Shown here piece by piece: positions 24,934 through 31,896 of a DNA stretch of 43,374 nucleotides (the first letter of the stretch is position 1; each line of letters opens with the position of its first letter). Where the stretch lies: the NCBI GenBank assembly GCA_016784705.1, contig JADHUD010000001.1, positions 1-43,374 of the forward strand, in the 5' to 3' direction. The stretch comes from Spirochaetia bacterium. GTDB lineage: Bacteria; Spirochaetota; Spirochaetia; JABMQR01. Both the position numbers and the translations under genes were made by a program. The notes under the pieces were generated by a model, which saw only the letters and a list, made by a program, of their open reading frames with translations, ran no database searches and was not told where the DNA came from.

Positions 24934-26151
24934 TTAAAAGCTGAATTTTCCTTTATGCATGAGCTGTACTGTTCCACCATCTCTCAGCTTTGCCGTTACG
25001 GAAATTCCAGGTGAGCCTATCATAAAATCTACATGAGTTACAGATGTGTTGCAGCCGTTTTCCAGTAGATCGTTGTCAGAATTTAAATCTGCATGGTTGC
25101 TGAGGCAGGAAGGGTAACCTGCACCAAAAGCAATATGACTGGAGGCATTCTCATCATATAGCGTTGAATCAAAAATAACATCAACTTCTGATATAGGTGA
25201 AGTTTCATCTACCAATGCTATTTCACCAAGACGTTTTGCCCCTTCATCAATGGAAAAAAACTTTTCCAGAATATCTTCTCCCTGTTCAGCAGAGAACCGT
25301 GTAACTACGCCATCTTCAATAAATATTTTTGCATTTACAACTTGTTTCCCTAATACATTTACCGGGCGTGTTGTTGAGACAAATCCGTTGACTCCTCTGA
25401 AATCGGGAACAGTAAATATTTCCTCCGTAGGGATATTGGGGAAAAATTCCCTACCGTCAGACAATATATCTGAACCTCCGATCCATACAGCGGACTGCAT
25501 CAGTTTAATTGTGAGATCTGTCCCGGAATCAGAAAGATGCAGTTCATCTATTTTCAGATCATTTAAATAACTGCAGCGTTTTTTCAGGAGTTTACCAAAA
25601 GTTTTCCACTTTGCAGCGGCATTCCCACTACCCAACTTAAGAATTGGTATAAGAATTTCCCACAAATCATTTTCTGCTGCACTTTCACCGAGAATATCTT
25701 TTGCCCAATTCTTACCAGGTGCGCAAATAACGCACCAGGCATGTTCATGCCGCATTAAAGATGTATAAAAATCAGATAATTTTTTTCTGACTGTTGTTTG
25801 GTGAATTGCAAGTCTATCGGAGTCTGAATCTGCAAGTTCATTACGATCTTCTGTATTATCAATTCTGATATATGCCCAATCATCACGTATATATTCTGTG
25901 TGCTGATTTATAATAAAATCAGGCAGCTTAGCTAATTGTTCAGTAATTTGATTATTAATTCGGGTTTTAATAAGTTTTTGGTCGTGTATTTCAATATGCA
26001 CATAACCAGCACCAAGCTTGTATGCCGTTTCTGCGAGCATTTGAGCAAAATAGTAGGTGCCCGGTCCAGTTTTTATACAGACATTCTGACTTGTTTTAAG
26101 ATTAATACCGGTTTTAATGACTAATTCAGCATATTCTTCCAGATATTTCAT
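24934..26151 (-). CDS. M29 family metallo-aminopeptidase (AmpS/PepS type)
   Basis: A 405-aa cytoplasmic aminopeptidase removing N-terminal residues from peptides. The N-terminal domain opens MKYLEEYAELVIKTGINLK, core YAELVIKTGINLK, as in thermophilic aminopeptidases T/S. The C-terminal part has the metal-ligand segments EVDVIFDSTLYDENASSHIAFG (core LYDENASSHIAFGAGYP) and THVDFMIGSP, with His and Asp/Glu ligands. A clear TAGGAG precedes the ATG. Just 10 bp separate it from the upstream ParB-domain gene, so they probably share a transcript. It converges on the ABC-F gene. Confidence 0.9.
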   Translation of the reverse strand: MKYLEEYAELVIKTGINLKTSQNVCIKTGPGTYYFAQMLAETAYKLGAGYVHIEIHDQKLIKTRINNQITEQLAKLPDFIINQHTEYIRDDWAYIRIDNTEDRNELADSDSDRLAIHQTTVRKKLSDFYTSLMRHEHAWCVICAPGKNWAKDILGESAAENDLWEILIPILKLGSGNAAAKWKTFGKLLKKRCSYLNDLKIDELHLSDSGTDLTIKLMQSAVWIGGSDILSDGREFFPNIPTEEIFTVPDFRGVNGFVSTTRPVNVLGKQVVNAKIFIEDGVVTRFSAEQGEDILEKFFSIDEGAKRLGEIALVDETSPISEVDVIFDSTLYDENASSHIAFGAGYPSCLSNHADLNSDNDLLENGCNTSVTHVDFMIGSPGISVTAKLRDGGTVQLMHKGKFSF

Positions 26152-26161
26152 GTGCTATCTC

Positions 26162-26551
26162 CTAGGTTCTTTTAAATATTTTCTTTACAAGCCTCACAAT
26201 AAAATGGATGAATATCTTAATAATACCTGGATTTCTTATCTTATCAATTTTAGAAAACCCATCTGATAATTCAGAAGTGGACAAAGCCCGACGGTAGAGG
26301 TTTTCATCTATTTCCATCTGAACCTTGGCTACTTCAGAAGGGGCGTGAATAACATGAACTTCAATAGTCGGCCATCCAAGGCGCCTAATTGATTCCAGCC
26401 TTCTTTCTCCGGCTATAAGTTCCTTGCGCTCATTTACAACTATTGGATTAAGGAGCCCATGTGTTTTTATACTTTCCATTAACTGTGTAAGATCACCGAG
26501 ATCTTTTCGAATTCTTTTTTTTACTTTAATTTCATCGGTTCTTATCTGCAT
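26162..26551 (-). CDS. Minimal ParB N-terminal-domain protein
   Basis: A 129-aa protein whose first 90 residues match the ParB/Spo0J nuclease-like (CTPase) domain: the box GLLNPIVVN and the arginine patch LIAGERRLESIRRLGW correspond to the ParB GERR region. ENLYRRALSTSELSDGF matches the start of the ParB linker. The helix-turn-helix and dimerisation domains are missing. Instead there is a short hydrophobic and basic tail (IKIFIHFIVRLVKKIFKRT) that could be an amphipathic or membrane-contacting helix. It may be a truncated relic or a specialised small protein. It probably precedes the aminopeptidase in an operon. There is only a weak ribosome-binding site. Confidence 0.75.
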   Translation of the reverse strand: MQIRTDEIKVKKRIRKDLGDLTQLMESIKTHGLLNPIVVNERKELIAGERRLESIRRLGWPTIEVHVIHAPSEVAKVQMEIDENLYRRALSTSELSDGFSKIDKIRNPGIIKIFIHFIVRLVKKIFKRT

Positions 26552-26998
26552 AATATCTCAGCTTACTTTTTTAGATTCAATTTCAAAAATAAAAAATTAA
26601 TTTCGGTATCAAACATAAATCAAACAACCTGCAGTCATCAAAAGTTTCATTAAATAGATGTATTCTAAGGAACTTGAAATTACAATTCCATACCTGCTTC
26701 TAAATTTAGATTGTATTTAATATACACAAGAAGATTTAGATTTTAATTCAATTATTACTTTTTATTTAATAACTTTTAAAAAGATTATTTACTAAAAAAA
26801 TCTATTTTTTATTTGTACCTCAATTAACTAATAGTCTACAGTATGTAACAATCCCTGTAAAATGAAAAGTAGTTATTCTGTTGTTCTGCAGTTGTTAGGA
26901 ATAGAGTATTTTGCAAATGGCAACAAAGATGAAAGAATCAAGGAATGCAGAAAGCACCCGCTGGTTATATAAAGTTATAGGAATGATCTTTTGAGTCA
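26552..26998. other. 447-bp AT-rich intergenic region
   Basis: It lies between the 5' end of the ParB-domain gene and the 3' end of the S41 peptidase gene, both on the minus strand. It is very AT-rich in its centre (26700-26830). I see no open reading frame, no RNA gene and no strong hairpin. A promoter for the ParB-domain gene should lie here, but none of the candidates is convincing. Confidence 0.5.
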
Positions 26999-28378
26999 TT
27001 ACCTGTTCTGCAGAAAAATAGTTTCCAGGACAGAATCTTTTAGTGCAAAAAAATCTGCTGATTCATTCTCTACCGGTAAGTCCGGGTACAAAGCATCAGA
27101 ATTATCCCCCGGAATCATAATAAAATAGTTTGTAGACCATGAAATAATATTACCTGAAGGCAGCTGAGTACTCCTTACTTCACCATAGTGGTTTGGTTTA
27201 CCGCCGGTTGGACTTCCCACAAGAATTCCGTTAAATTTTTGGGAAAGCTCAACTGCATTCATTAATCCTGAAGAAAAAGTATTTGGACCAATAATTATAA
27301 AAAGCCTGGATTGACTCAGTTCGTTATACAGAAGGGAGTAGAGCGGTTTTATGATTCGGGAATCCCCTCCGCTGTTATTCCTAAGATCTACAACTACGTT
27401 GTCAATAGGATGTCCTTCAAGGTCTGAATACTGCTTACTGATAAAATTTGAAAAAGAGTGTTCAGGATCATTCTTACAAGAATTATAGAGGATATACAAC
27501 AATTTTTCTGAAGGGTAATAGACACCTCTATACATATCTTTGCTGTACTGCAGATATGGAGGGAGCAGTGTTCTATCTGCAGGATAAGTGTCATCATAAA
27601 ATACAACCCAATTAAGATCCTTGAAAGTAATTAATTTTCTGGACTCAAAGTATATCGTTTCACTTTCTCCTCCAGGAAAACGAAAGGTCATCTCACATGC
27701 TTCTCTTGAGGATATTATTCCTGCCCCATAAAGTAATTGGGGATCCAGTAGAGCGGATGACATAAGACTTCTTACATATCCTTCGTTTTCATGGGAAAGA
27801 ATTGAAGTTAAAATAGAAAAAACACTCACAGTTTCAGCTGCTTTCAAAGAGTAGACTCCGGAATTATCAGAGTGTTTATTACTATCTGGTGAAAAGATTG
27901 GGATTCCATTTATCGCAATCAGCTCAACTTCTGCAGCAGTGGGGTTTTCTTCTTTTATTCTGACGAGATTCCTGTGTTCTTCCAGCGAAGCAGTAACAAA
28001 AACACCATCTTTTAAAACTACAAGATTTAAGGGGAAAGCATCGGTCATGATTGAAGAATAGGCTGTATGGGCATCACCAATTGATGTGGTAAATTCCCGT
28101 ATTTTAACCCATCTCTGCTCGGGTTCTAGGTCGGTACATTCCTCTTTCAGTTTTTGTATATTCTGATGGTATTTCTCCTTGGTTAAGGAATGATAAATGT
28201 TTTTATGTAAATTTGGTAATACATTTTCTAGAAAGTATATATCTCCCTGCCAAGGTTCTAGCTTCCCTGCAAGATCAGCAGGGAGATGATACACTGGACC
28301 AGGTTGTAAAACACAGGAACTTATGATTATCAGTAGTAAAATCAATAGTATTAATGTGAAAATTTTCTTGAATTGCAA
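26999..28378 (-). CDS. S41-family peptidase lipoprotein
   Basis: About 459 aa. I prefer the TTG at 28378: AGGGGAG sits seven bases upstream, and it makes a compact lipoprotein signal (FKKIFTLILLILLLIIISSC, lipobox IISSC). An in-frame codon at 28468 would add 30 charged residues before it. The body shows an N-terminal helical region, then the C-terminal-processing-peptidase core: NVVVDLRNNSGGDSR, IIGPNTFSSGLMNA with the probable catalytic Ser in FSSG, and GSPTGGKPNHYGE. No PDZ domain is obvious, so it resembles the tricorn/DUF-type S41 hydrolases more than CtpA. It should be exported and lipid-anchored. Substrate unknown. Confidence 0.82.
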   Translation of the reverse strand: MQFKKIFTLILLILLLIIISSCVLQPGPVYHLPADLAGKLEPWQGDIYFLENVLPNLHKNIYHSLTKEKYHQNIQKLKEECTDLEPEQRWVKIREFTTSIGDAHTAYSSIMTDAFPLNLVVLKDGVFVTASLEEHRNLVRIKEENPTAAEVELIAINGIPIFSPDSNKHSDNSGVYSLKAAETVSVFSILTSILSHENEGYVRSLMSSALLDPQLLYGAGIISSREACEMTFRFPGGESETIYFESRKLITFKDLNWVVFYDDTYPADRTLLPPYLQYSKDMYRGVYYPSEKLLYILYNSCKNDPEHSFSNFISKQYSDLEGHPIDNVVVDLRNNSGGDSRIIKPLYSLLYNELSQSRLFIIIGPNTFSSGLMNAVELSQKFNGILVGSPTGGKPNHYGEVRSTQLPSGNIISWSTNYFIMIPGDNSDALYPDLPVENESADFFALKDSVLETIFLQNR

Positions 28379-28594
28379 GTGAAAACTCCCCTGTTGGAAA
28401 ACCAAATACTTTTTATATACTACCACAGGCTTTGGCTGTTTTTGGATACGTTTATAGGAGTTTTTCAATAAATCTCTTTCCAGTAAAACCTGCTAACAAA
28501 ATTGTCAACTTGAAAGCTGGAGAAATGCCAAGAAACCAGCATCTTACATTGTGCGGACAGTTTTCTGAGTTTCAGCTTTCGGAAAATGCTTTAC

Positions 28595-28625
28595 AAAAAA
28601 AGCCCATCGGGATATCCGAAAGGCT
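28595..28625 (-). terminator. Terminator of tRNA-Gly
   Basis: On the minus strand the stem AGCCTTTCGG / CCGATGGGCT (one mismatch, one G-U pair) is followed by six T, 34 bases after the tRNA end. Confidence 0.85.
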
Positions 28626-28658
28626 ATTCATTTGTTGCTTAATAATAATGTAATTAAG

Positions 28659-28729
28659 AGCGTCTGATCGGAATTGAACCGACGTCATCAGCTTGGAAGG
28701 CTGAGGTAATACCATTATACGACAGACGC
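28659..28729 (-). tRNA. tRNA-Gly (anticodon TCC)
   Basis: On the minus strand the acceptor stem is GCGTCTG/CAGACGC with discriminator T. Anticodon stem TCAGC/GCTGA with loop CTTCCAA, anticodon TCC. T-loop GGTTCAATTCC. It has its own promoter and terminator. No encoded CCA. Confidence 0.95.
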
Positions 28730-28749
28730 TTGTACAATTTTCTTTACTA

Positions 28750-28778
28750 TATATAACGTAAAATAATTTGATGGTCAA
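28750..28778 (-). promoter_or_regulatory. Promoter of tRNA-Gly
   Basis: On the minus strand TTGACC (28773-28778), a 17-bp spacer and TATATA (28750-28755). Confidence 0.8.
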
Positions 28779-28805
28779 GAGCATTGGTGATTTTGATGAT
28801 TTTTA

Positions 28806-28829
28806 TTTATCAAAAAACTTTTTGATAAA
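28806..28829. promoter_or_regulatory. 11-bp-arm palindrome upstream of the PUR gene
   Basis: Perfect arms TTTATCAAAAA and TTTTTGATAAA separated by only AC. The right arm contains a TTGATA that could serve as a -35 box. It may be an operator, or a hairpin in a longer transcript. The PUR-protein ATG lies about 130 bp downstream. Confidence 0.5.
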
Positions 28830-28960
28830 ATACAAATTCTGGTATCTTAAATTTCATGCTTGAAAAAACTTTACAAAACATGTATCAAGAGGTTGAAGTA
28901 TTTTCAAATAAGGTTTGAAAAGTTATTAATCAGATTTGATTGAATAAAGGGATGGGTTTT

Positions 28961-29191
28961 ATGGGATTACGCGGGGAAGTTTTTTCGACAAAATTTGCAA
29001 CAGATAAGAGAACATATTTTTTTAACATAAAAGAGAATAGATATGGAGATCTTTTTCTTAATATCGTTGAGAGTAAGAAAAACAGCTCAGAAGGTTTTGA
29101 GAGGCAATCTGTAATTGTATTTGAAGAAGATCTGCAGGGTTTTGTTGCTGAATTTCAGAAAAGTTTGGATTTCATTAAGAAAAAGAAATAG
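28961..29191 (+). CDS. PUR-domain nucleic-acid-binding protein (BpuR/PurA-like)
   Basis: A 76-aa protein that is essentially one PUR repeat: GLRGEVFSTKFATDKRTYFFN, core RGEVFSTKFATDKRTYFF, then IKENRYGDLFLNIVESKK. It matches the opening I recall for Borrelia BpuR, a DNA/RNA-binding regulator that acts as a dimer. I choose the ATG at 28961 (AAAGGG nine bases upstream) over a TTG at 28940 and an ATG at 28952, because the family begins MGxRGEV. It lies beside rnhB and the SMC gene, the same neighbourhood as in Borrelia. Confidence 0.87.
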   Translation: MGLRGEVFSTKFATDKRTYFFNIKENRYGDLFLNIVESKKNSSEGFERQSVIVFEEDLQGFVAEFQKSLDFIKKKK

Positions 29192-29285
29192 CTCAAAAGA
29201 AATATATAAATTAAGGCAATTCAAGAAATTAAAAATAATTAATCTATACTTTAATAAGATTTTCCAGGAAATTATAAAAAAATTC

Positions 29286-29858
29286 TCAATTATCAGTAAA
29301 GCTTCCGATGCTGAAACTTTTACGGTGTATTGGGGATATACCAAACTCATGGCATTTTAAACGATGTTCTTTTGTTGGATAACCTTTATGCTTTTCAAAA
29401 CCCCACTCAGGATAAATTTTAGAAATTTTTTCCATCCATAGATCTCTAGCAGTTTTAGCAAGAATTGAAGCGGCCATTATTTCATGAATGAGTGAGTCGC
29501 CTCTTATTACTGCAGCGGTCGGGACATCTATTGCCGGGGTGTATTTTCCGTCTACAATTACTTCACAATTGTCTTTTACCCAGCTTGGAAGCTTTTCAAA
29601 TGCACGCTTCATGGTTATAAGAGTTGCTTTATGAATATTAACTGAATCAATCGTTGCCGGAGCTGCCCATGCCACTGACCATGCAATTGCAAGCTCTTTA
29701 ATAATCATTTCAGCTTTCAAACGGTTTGATTTACTTAATTTTTTGGAATCAGCTAAAATTTCAATAGGAAAATCATCGGGTAGTACAACTGCTGATGCTG
29801 TTACCGGACCTGCCAGCGGGCCTCTGCCTGCTTCATCAATGCCGCAAATATATTTCAT
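29286..29858 (-). CDS. rnhB: Ribonuclease HII
   Basis: RNase HII removes ribonucleotides embedded in DNA and RNA-DNA hybrids. The 190-aa protein has the catalytic start CGIDEAGRGPLAGPV (Asp and Glu), LADSKKLS, the second Asp in VIVDGK, and AASILAKTARD with its Asp. The C-terminal HKGYPTKEH is the typical substrate-binding segment. No ribosome-binding site precedes the ATG, and the best promoter would start transcription at the ATG itself. The gene converges on the PUR gene. An insertion sequence sits 52 bp upstream of its start but spares the promoter. Confidence 0.95.
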   Translation of the reverse strand: MKYICGIDEAGRGPLAGPVTASAVVLPDDFPIEILADSKKLSKSNRLKAEMIIKELAIAWSVAWAAPATIDSVNIHKATLITMKRAFEKLPSWVKDNCEVIVDGKYTPAIDVPTAAVIRGDSLIHEIMAASILAKTARDLWMEKISKIYPEWGFEKHKGYPTKEHRLKCHEFGISPIHRKSFSIGSFTDN

Positions 29859-29864
29859 AGCATT

Positions 29865-29893
29865 AATATAATATAATTTTAATCAATTGTCAT
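29865..29893 (-). promoter_or_regulatory. Candidate promoter of rnhB
   Basis: On the minus strand ATGACA (29888-29893), a 17-bp spacer and TATATT (29865-29870). The start would fall near 29858, the A of the ATG, giving a leaderless message. Confidence 0.45.
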
Positions 29894-29982
29894 TGCAGTT
29901 TTGTTAATATCCTGAATTCCCGAACAATTATAACGTGGTGTGCTAAAACCCTTAATTTACGTTAAATTACCGCAGTTTTCCC

Positions 29983-30011
29983 TTGAATTAATTCCCCATC
30001 CACGTTATAAT
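29983..30011 (+). promoter_or_regulatory. Promoter of the transposase gene
   Basis: TTGAAT (29983-29988), a 17-bp spacer and a consensus TATAAT (30006-30011). The -10 box sits at the centre of the 34-bp palindrome, and transcription would start near 30018 inside its right arm. Confidence 0.8.
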
Positions 30012-30027
30012 TATAACGTGGATGGGG
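29994..30027. promoter_or_regulatory. 34-bp perfect palindrome over the transposase promoter and leader
   Basis: CCCCATCCACGTTATAA is followed at once by its exact reverse complement. The half-site AATTATAACGTGG (30009-30021, and inverted at 30000-30012) also occurs inside the left terminal repeat (29926-29938) and, with one mismatch, in the right one (31625-31637, inverted). The right arm runs into the G-run that begins the transposase ribosome-binding site. Confidence 0.9.
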
Positions 30028-30036
30028 GGTGATTTT

Positions 30037-31635
30037 ATGGCTCTTGTATATGTGAATAATAAGAAAAATGGCACTACGTATGTGTATGAAGCAACTAACT
30101 ATTGGGACAAAGAGAAAAAACAATCGAGAAGTACGCGTATCTGCATAGGCAAATTGGATGGGGACGGTACACTTATCCGGTCAAAACGTTTGAGTGAATC
30201 AGGAGAGGTCTTGCCATTGAAGCGAGGACCAGTTCCAGCGATTCAAGCAACGCGCAGTTTTTATGGGGCAACCTATCTTTTTACTGCGTTAGGCGATAAG
30301 CTTGCAATAACCAAAGACTTGAAAACCTGCTTCCCAGATAGCTACAAGCAGTTATTATCTATTGCGTATTACCTGATTCTTGAAGACAGAAATCCATTAA
30401 GTCGTTTTCCTAAATGGGAACGTACGCACAAACACCCGTATGGGGAAAATATTGTATCGCAAAGAAGCAGTGAGTTTTTTTCCTCTATTACTGAAGAAAG
30501 CAAAGAACAGTTTTTCCGGCTTCAGGGAAAACGCCGAACTGAAAATGAATATTGGGCATACGATACCACCAGTATTTCATCTTACTCAGAATCATTAAAA
30601 CAGGTCAAGTTTGGCAAGAATAAGGATCATGACCCCCTTGCACAGATTAATCTTGCCTTATTGTTTGGAGAAACCTCTAATCTGCCTTTTTATTATCGGA
30701 AGCTGCCGGGAAACATCCCTGATGTGAAAACGGTGAAGAATCTTATCGCTGACATGGACTTCCTGGATTTTGGCAAAGTGAAACTGGTACTGGATCGTGG
30801 ATTCTACAGCGAGAATAATGTTAATGCACTGTATCGTAATCACCTGAAATTCTTACTGGCCACCAAAGTGTCCTTAAAATTTGTACGGAGAGAGTTGGAT
30901 AGTGTACGGGATACCATTCGGACCAGAGCAAACTATCATGCTCAGTACCAACTCCATACCCATACCGCCATGATTTCCTGGGATTACACCCAAGAACGTC
31001 TTTACAAAGGAGATGTGATCAAAGATACACGAAGAATGTATCTGCATATCTACTACAATGGCGAAAAAGCACTTGAGAGTGAGAATAGATTCAATGCTCT
31101 TCTTGATCTGCTTAAAGAGGAATTAATTTCCGGCAAACGAAATCCTGAGCATGAAAAACAATATCAGAAATATTTTGAGATAACCATGACTCCAATAAGA
31201 GGAGTAAAAGTTACAGCGAAACAGGAGGCAATAGATACTGCTGAAAAAGACTTTGGCTTTTTTGCCTTGATTAGCAATGAAATCAAAGAACCGATAGAGG
31301 CCTTGAGAATTTATCGAAACAAGGATTTGGTGGAAAAAGCTTTTGGAAACCTGAAAGAACGGTTAAACATGCGCCGCACGACGGTTTCTTCAGACAGTGC
31401 CTTAGAGGGCAAATTGTTTGTGCAGTTTGTCGCGTTAATCTATTTGTCCTATATAAAGAAACAGATGTCAGATCAGGAACTGTATAAAAAATATACGATG
31501 CAGGAACTCCTGGATGAATTTGATGTCATTGAATGCTTCGAACAACCTGGGAAAAACATACGGATTGGGGAAATGACTAGGAAGCAAGAGGATCTTTATC
31601 GAAAGCTGGGTGTGGAGCCTCCAACCTCGTTATAA
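30037..31635 (+). CDS. DDE transposase, IS1634/IS4-like
   Basis: A 532-aa transposase that should cut and rejoin the element ends. A likely first Asp is in WAYDTTSIS and a second in LVLDRGFYSE. The C-terminal YRNKDLVEKAFGNLK fits the Y-(2)-R/K-(3)-E-(6)-K signature with the catalytic Glu. The N-terminal segment (MALVYVNNKKNGTTYVYE) is typical of this family. I start at the ATG at 30037, preceded by GGGGTGAT; an ATG at 30022 lies inside the palindrome. The frame is open throughout, with no frameshift. Confidence 0.92.
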   Translation: MALVYVNNKKNGTTYVYEATNYWDKEKKQSRSTRICIGKLDGDGTLIRSKRLSESGEVLPLKRGPVPAIQATRSFYGATYLFTALGDKLAITKDLKTCFPDSYKQLLSIAYYLILEDRNPLSRFPKWERTHKHPYGENIVSQRSSEFFSSITEESKEQFFRLQGKRRTENEYWAYDTTSISSYSESLKQVKFGKNKDHDPLAQINLALLFGETSNLPFYYRKLPGNIPDVKTVKNLIADMDFLDFGKVKLVLDRGFYSENNVNALYRNHLKFLLATKVSLKFVRRELDSVRDTIRTRANYHAQYQLHTHTAMISWDYTQERLYKGDVIKDTRRMYLHIYYNGEKALESENRFNALLDLLKEELISGKRNPEHEKQYQKYFEITMTPIRGVKVTAKQEAIDTAEKDFGFFALISNEIKEPIEALRIYRNKDLVEKAFGNLKERLNMRRTTVSSDSALEGKLFVQFVALIYLSYIKKQMSDQELYKKYTMQELLDEFDVIECFEQPGKNIRIGEMTRKQEDLYRKLGVEPPTSL

Positions 31636-31723
31636 TTGTTCGGGAATTCAGGTAATATAGCTATAAGTCTGAAAACTTCAAGATTTAACCAAATCATCCA
31701 AAAGGAAAGGTAACGAATTCGAC

Positions 31724-31747
31724 CTGAGCAGCAGATCTGAGCAGCAG
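31724..31747 (+). repeat. Tandem 11-bp repeat upstream of smc
   Basis: CTGAGCAGCAG occurs twice (31724-31734 and 31737-31747), separated by AT. No function is evident. Confidence 0.5.
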
Positions 31748-31807
31748 GTAAAAAGACTGCTTTAACGGTTATAGTAGAAGCTGGTTAAAGTAGAAGCATT
31801 GGTGTTC

Positions 31808-31837
31808 TTGAATTATAAAAGAAACTCATGATATATT
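31808..31837 (+). promoter_or_regulatory. Candidate promoter of smc
   Basis: TTGAAT (31808-31813), an 18-bp spacer and TATATT (31832-31837), 150 bp beyond the insertion sequence. Confidence 0.5.
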
Positions 31838-31896
31838 GATTTTATAAAATTTTATTTTCAAAATAAAAAAATTTGTTCATATAAATGTGAGGTTCA

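Larger units (their letters stand above)
29911..31652 (+). mobile_element. Intact insertion sequence, IS1634/IS4-like
   Basis: A 1742-bp element with perfect 25-bp terminal inverted repeats (29911-29935 and 31628-31652), each beginning CCTGAATTCCCG at the outer end. It is flanked by a 6-bp target duplication TAATAT (29905-29910 and 31653-31658). One full-length transposase gene lies inside. Perfect ends, a perfect duplication and an intact gene point to recent insertion. It lies between rnhB and smc without breaking either. Confidence 0.96.

Noticed and set aside
26700..26830. AT-rich tract as a replication origin
   Set aside because: No DnaA-box cluster and no origin-linked genes beside it.
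28432..28653. 73-codon plus-strand frame
   Set aside because: It crosses the tRNA-Gly terminator and is antisense to the S41 gene front; no motif.
28857..28919. 20-codon ATG frame before the PUR gene
   Set aside because: No ribosome-binding site and nothing conserved visible; probably chance.
29087..29360. Two overlapping frames between the PUR gene and rnhB
   Set aside because: They lie on opposite strands over the ends of both real genes, with low-complexity sequence and no family match.
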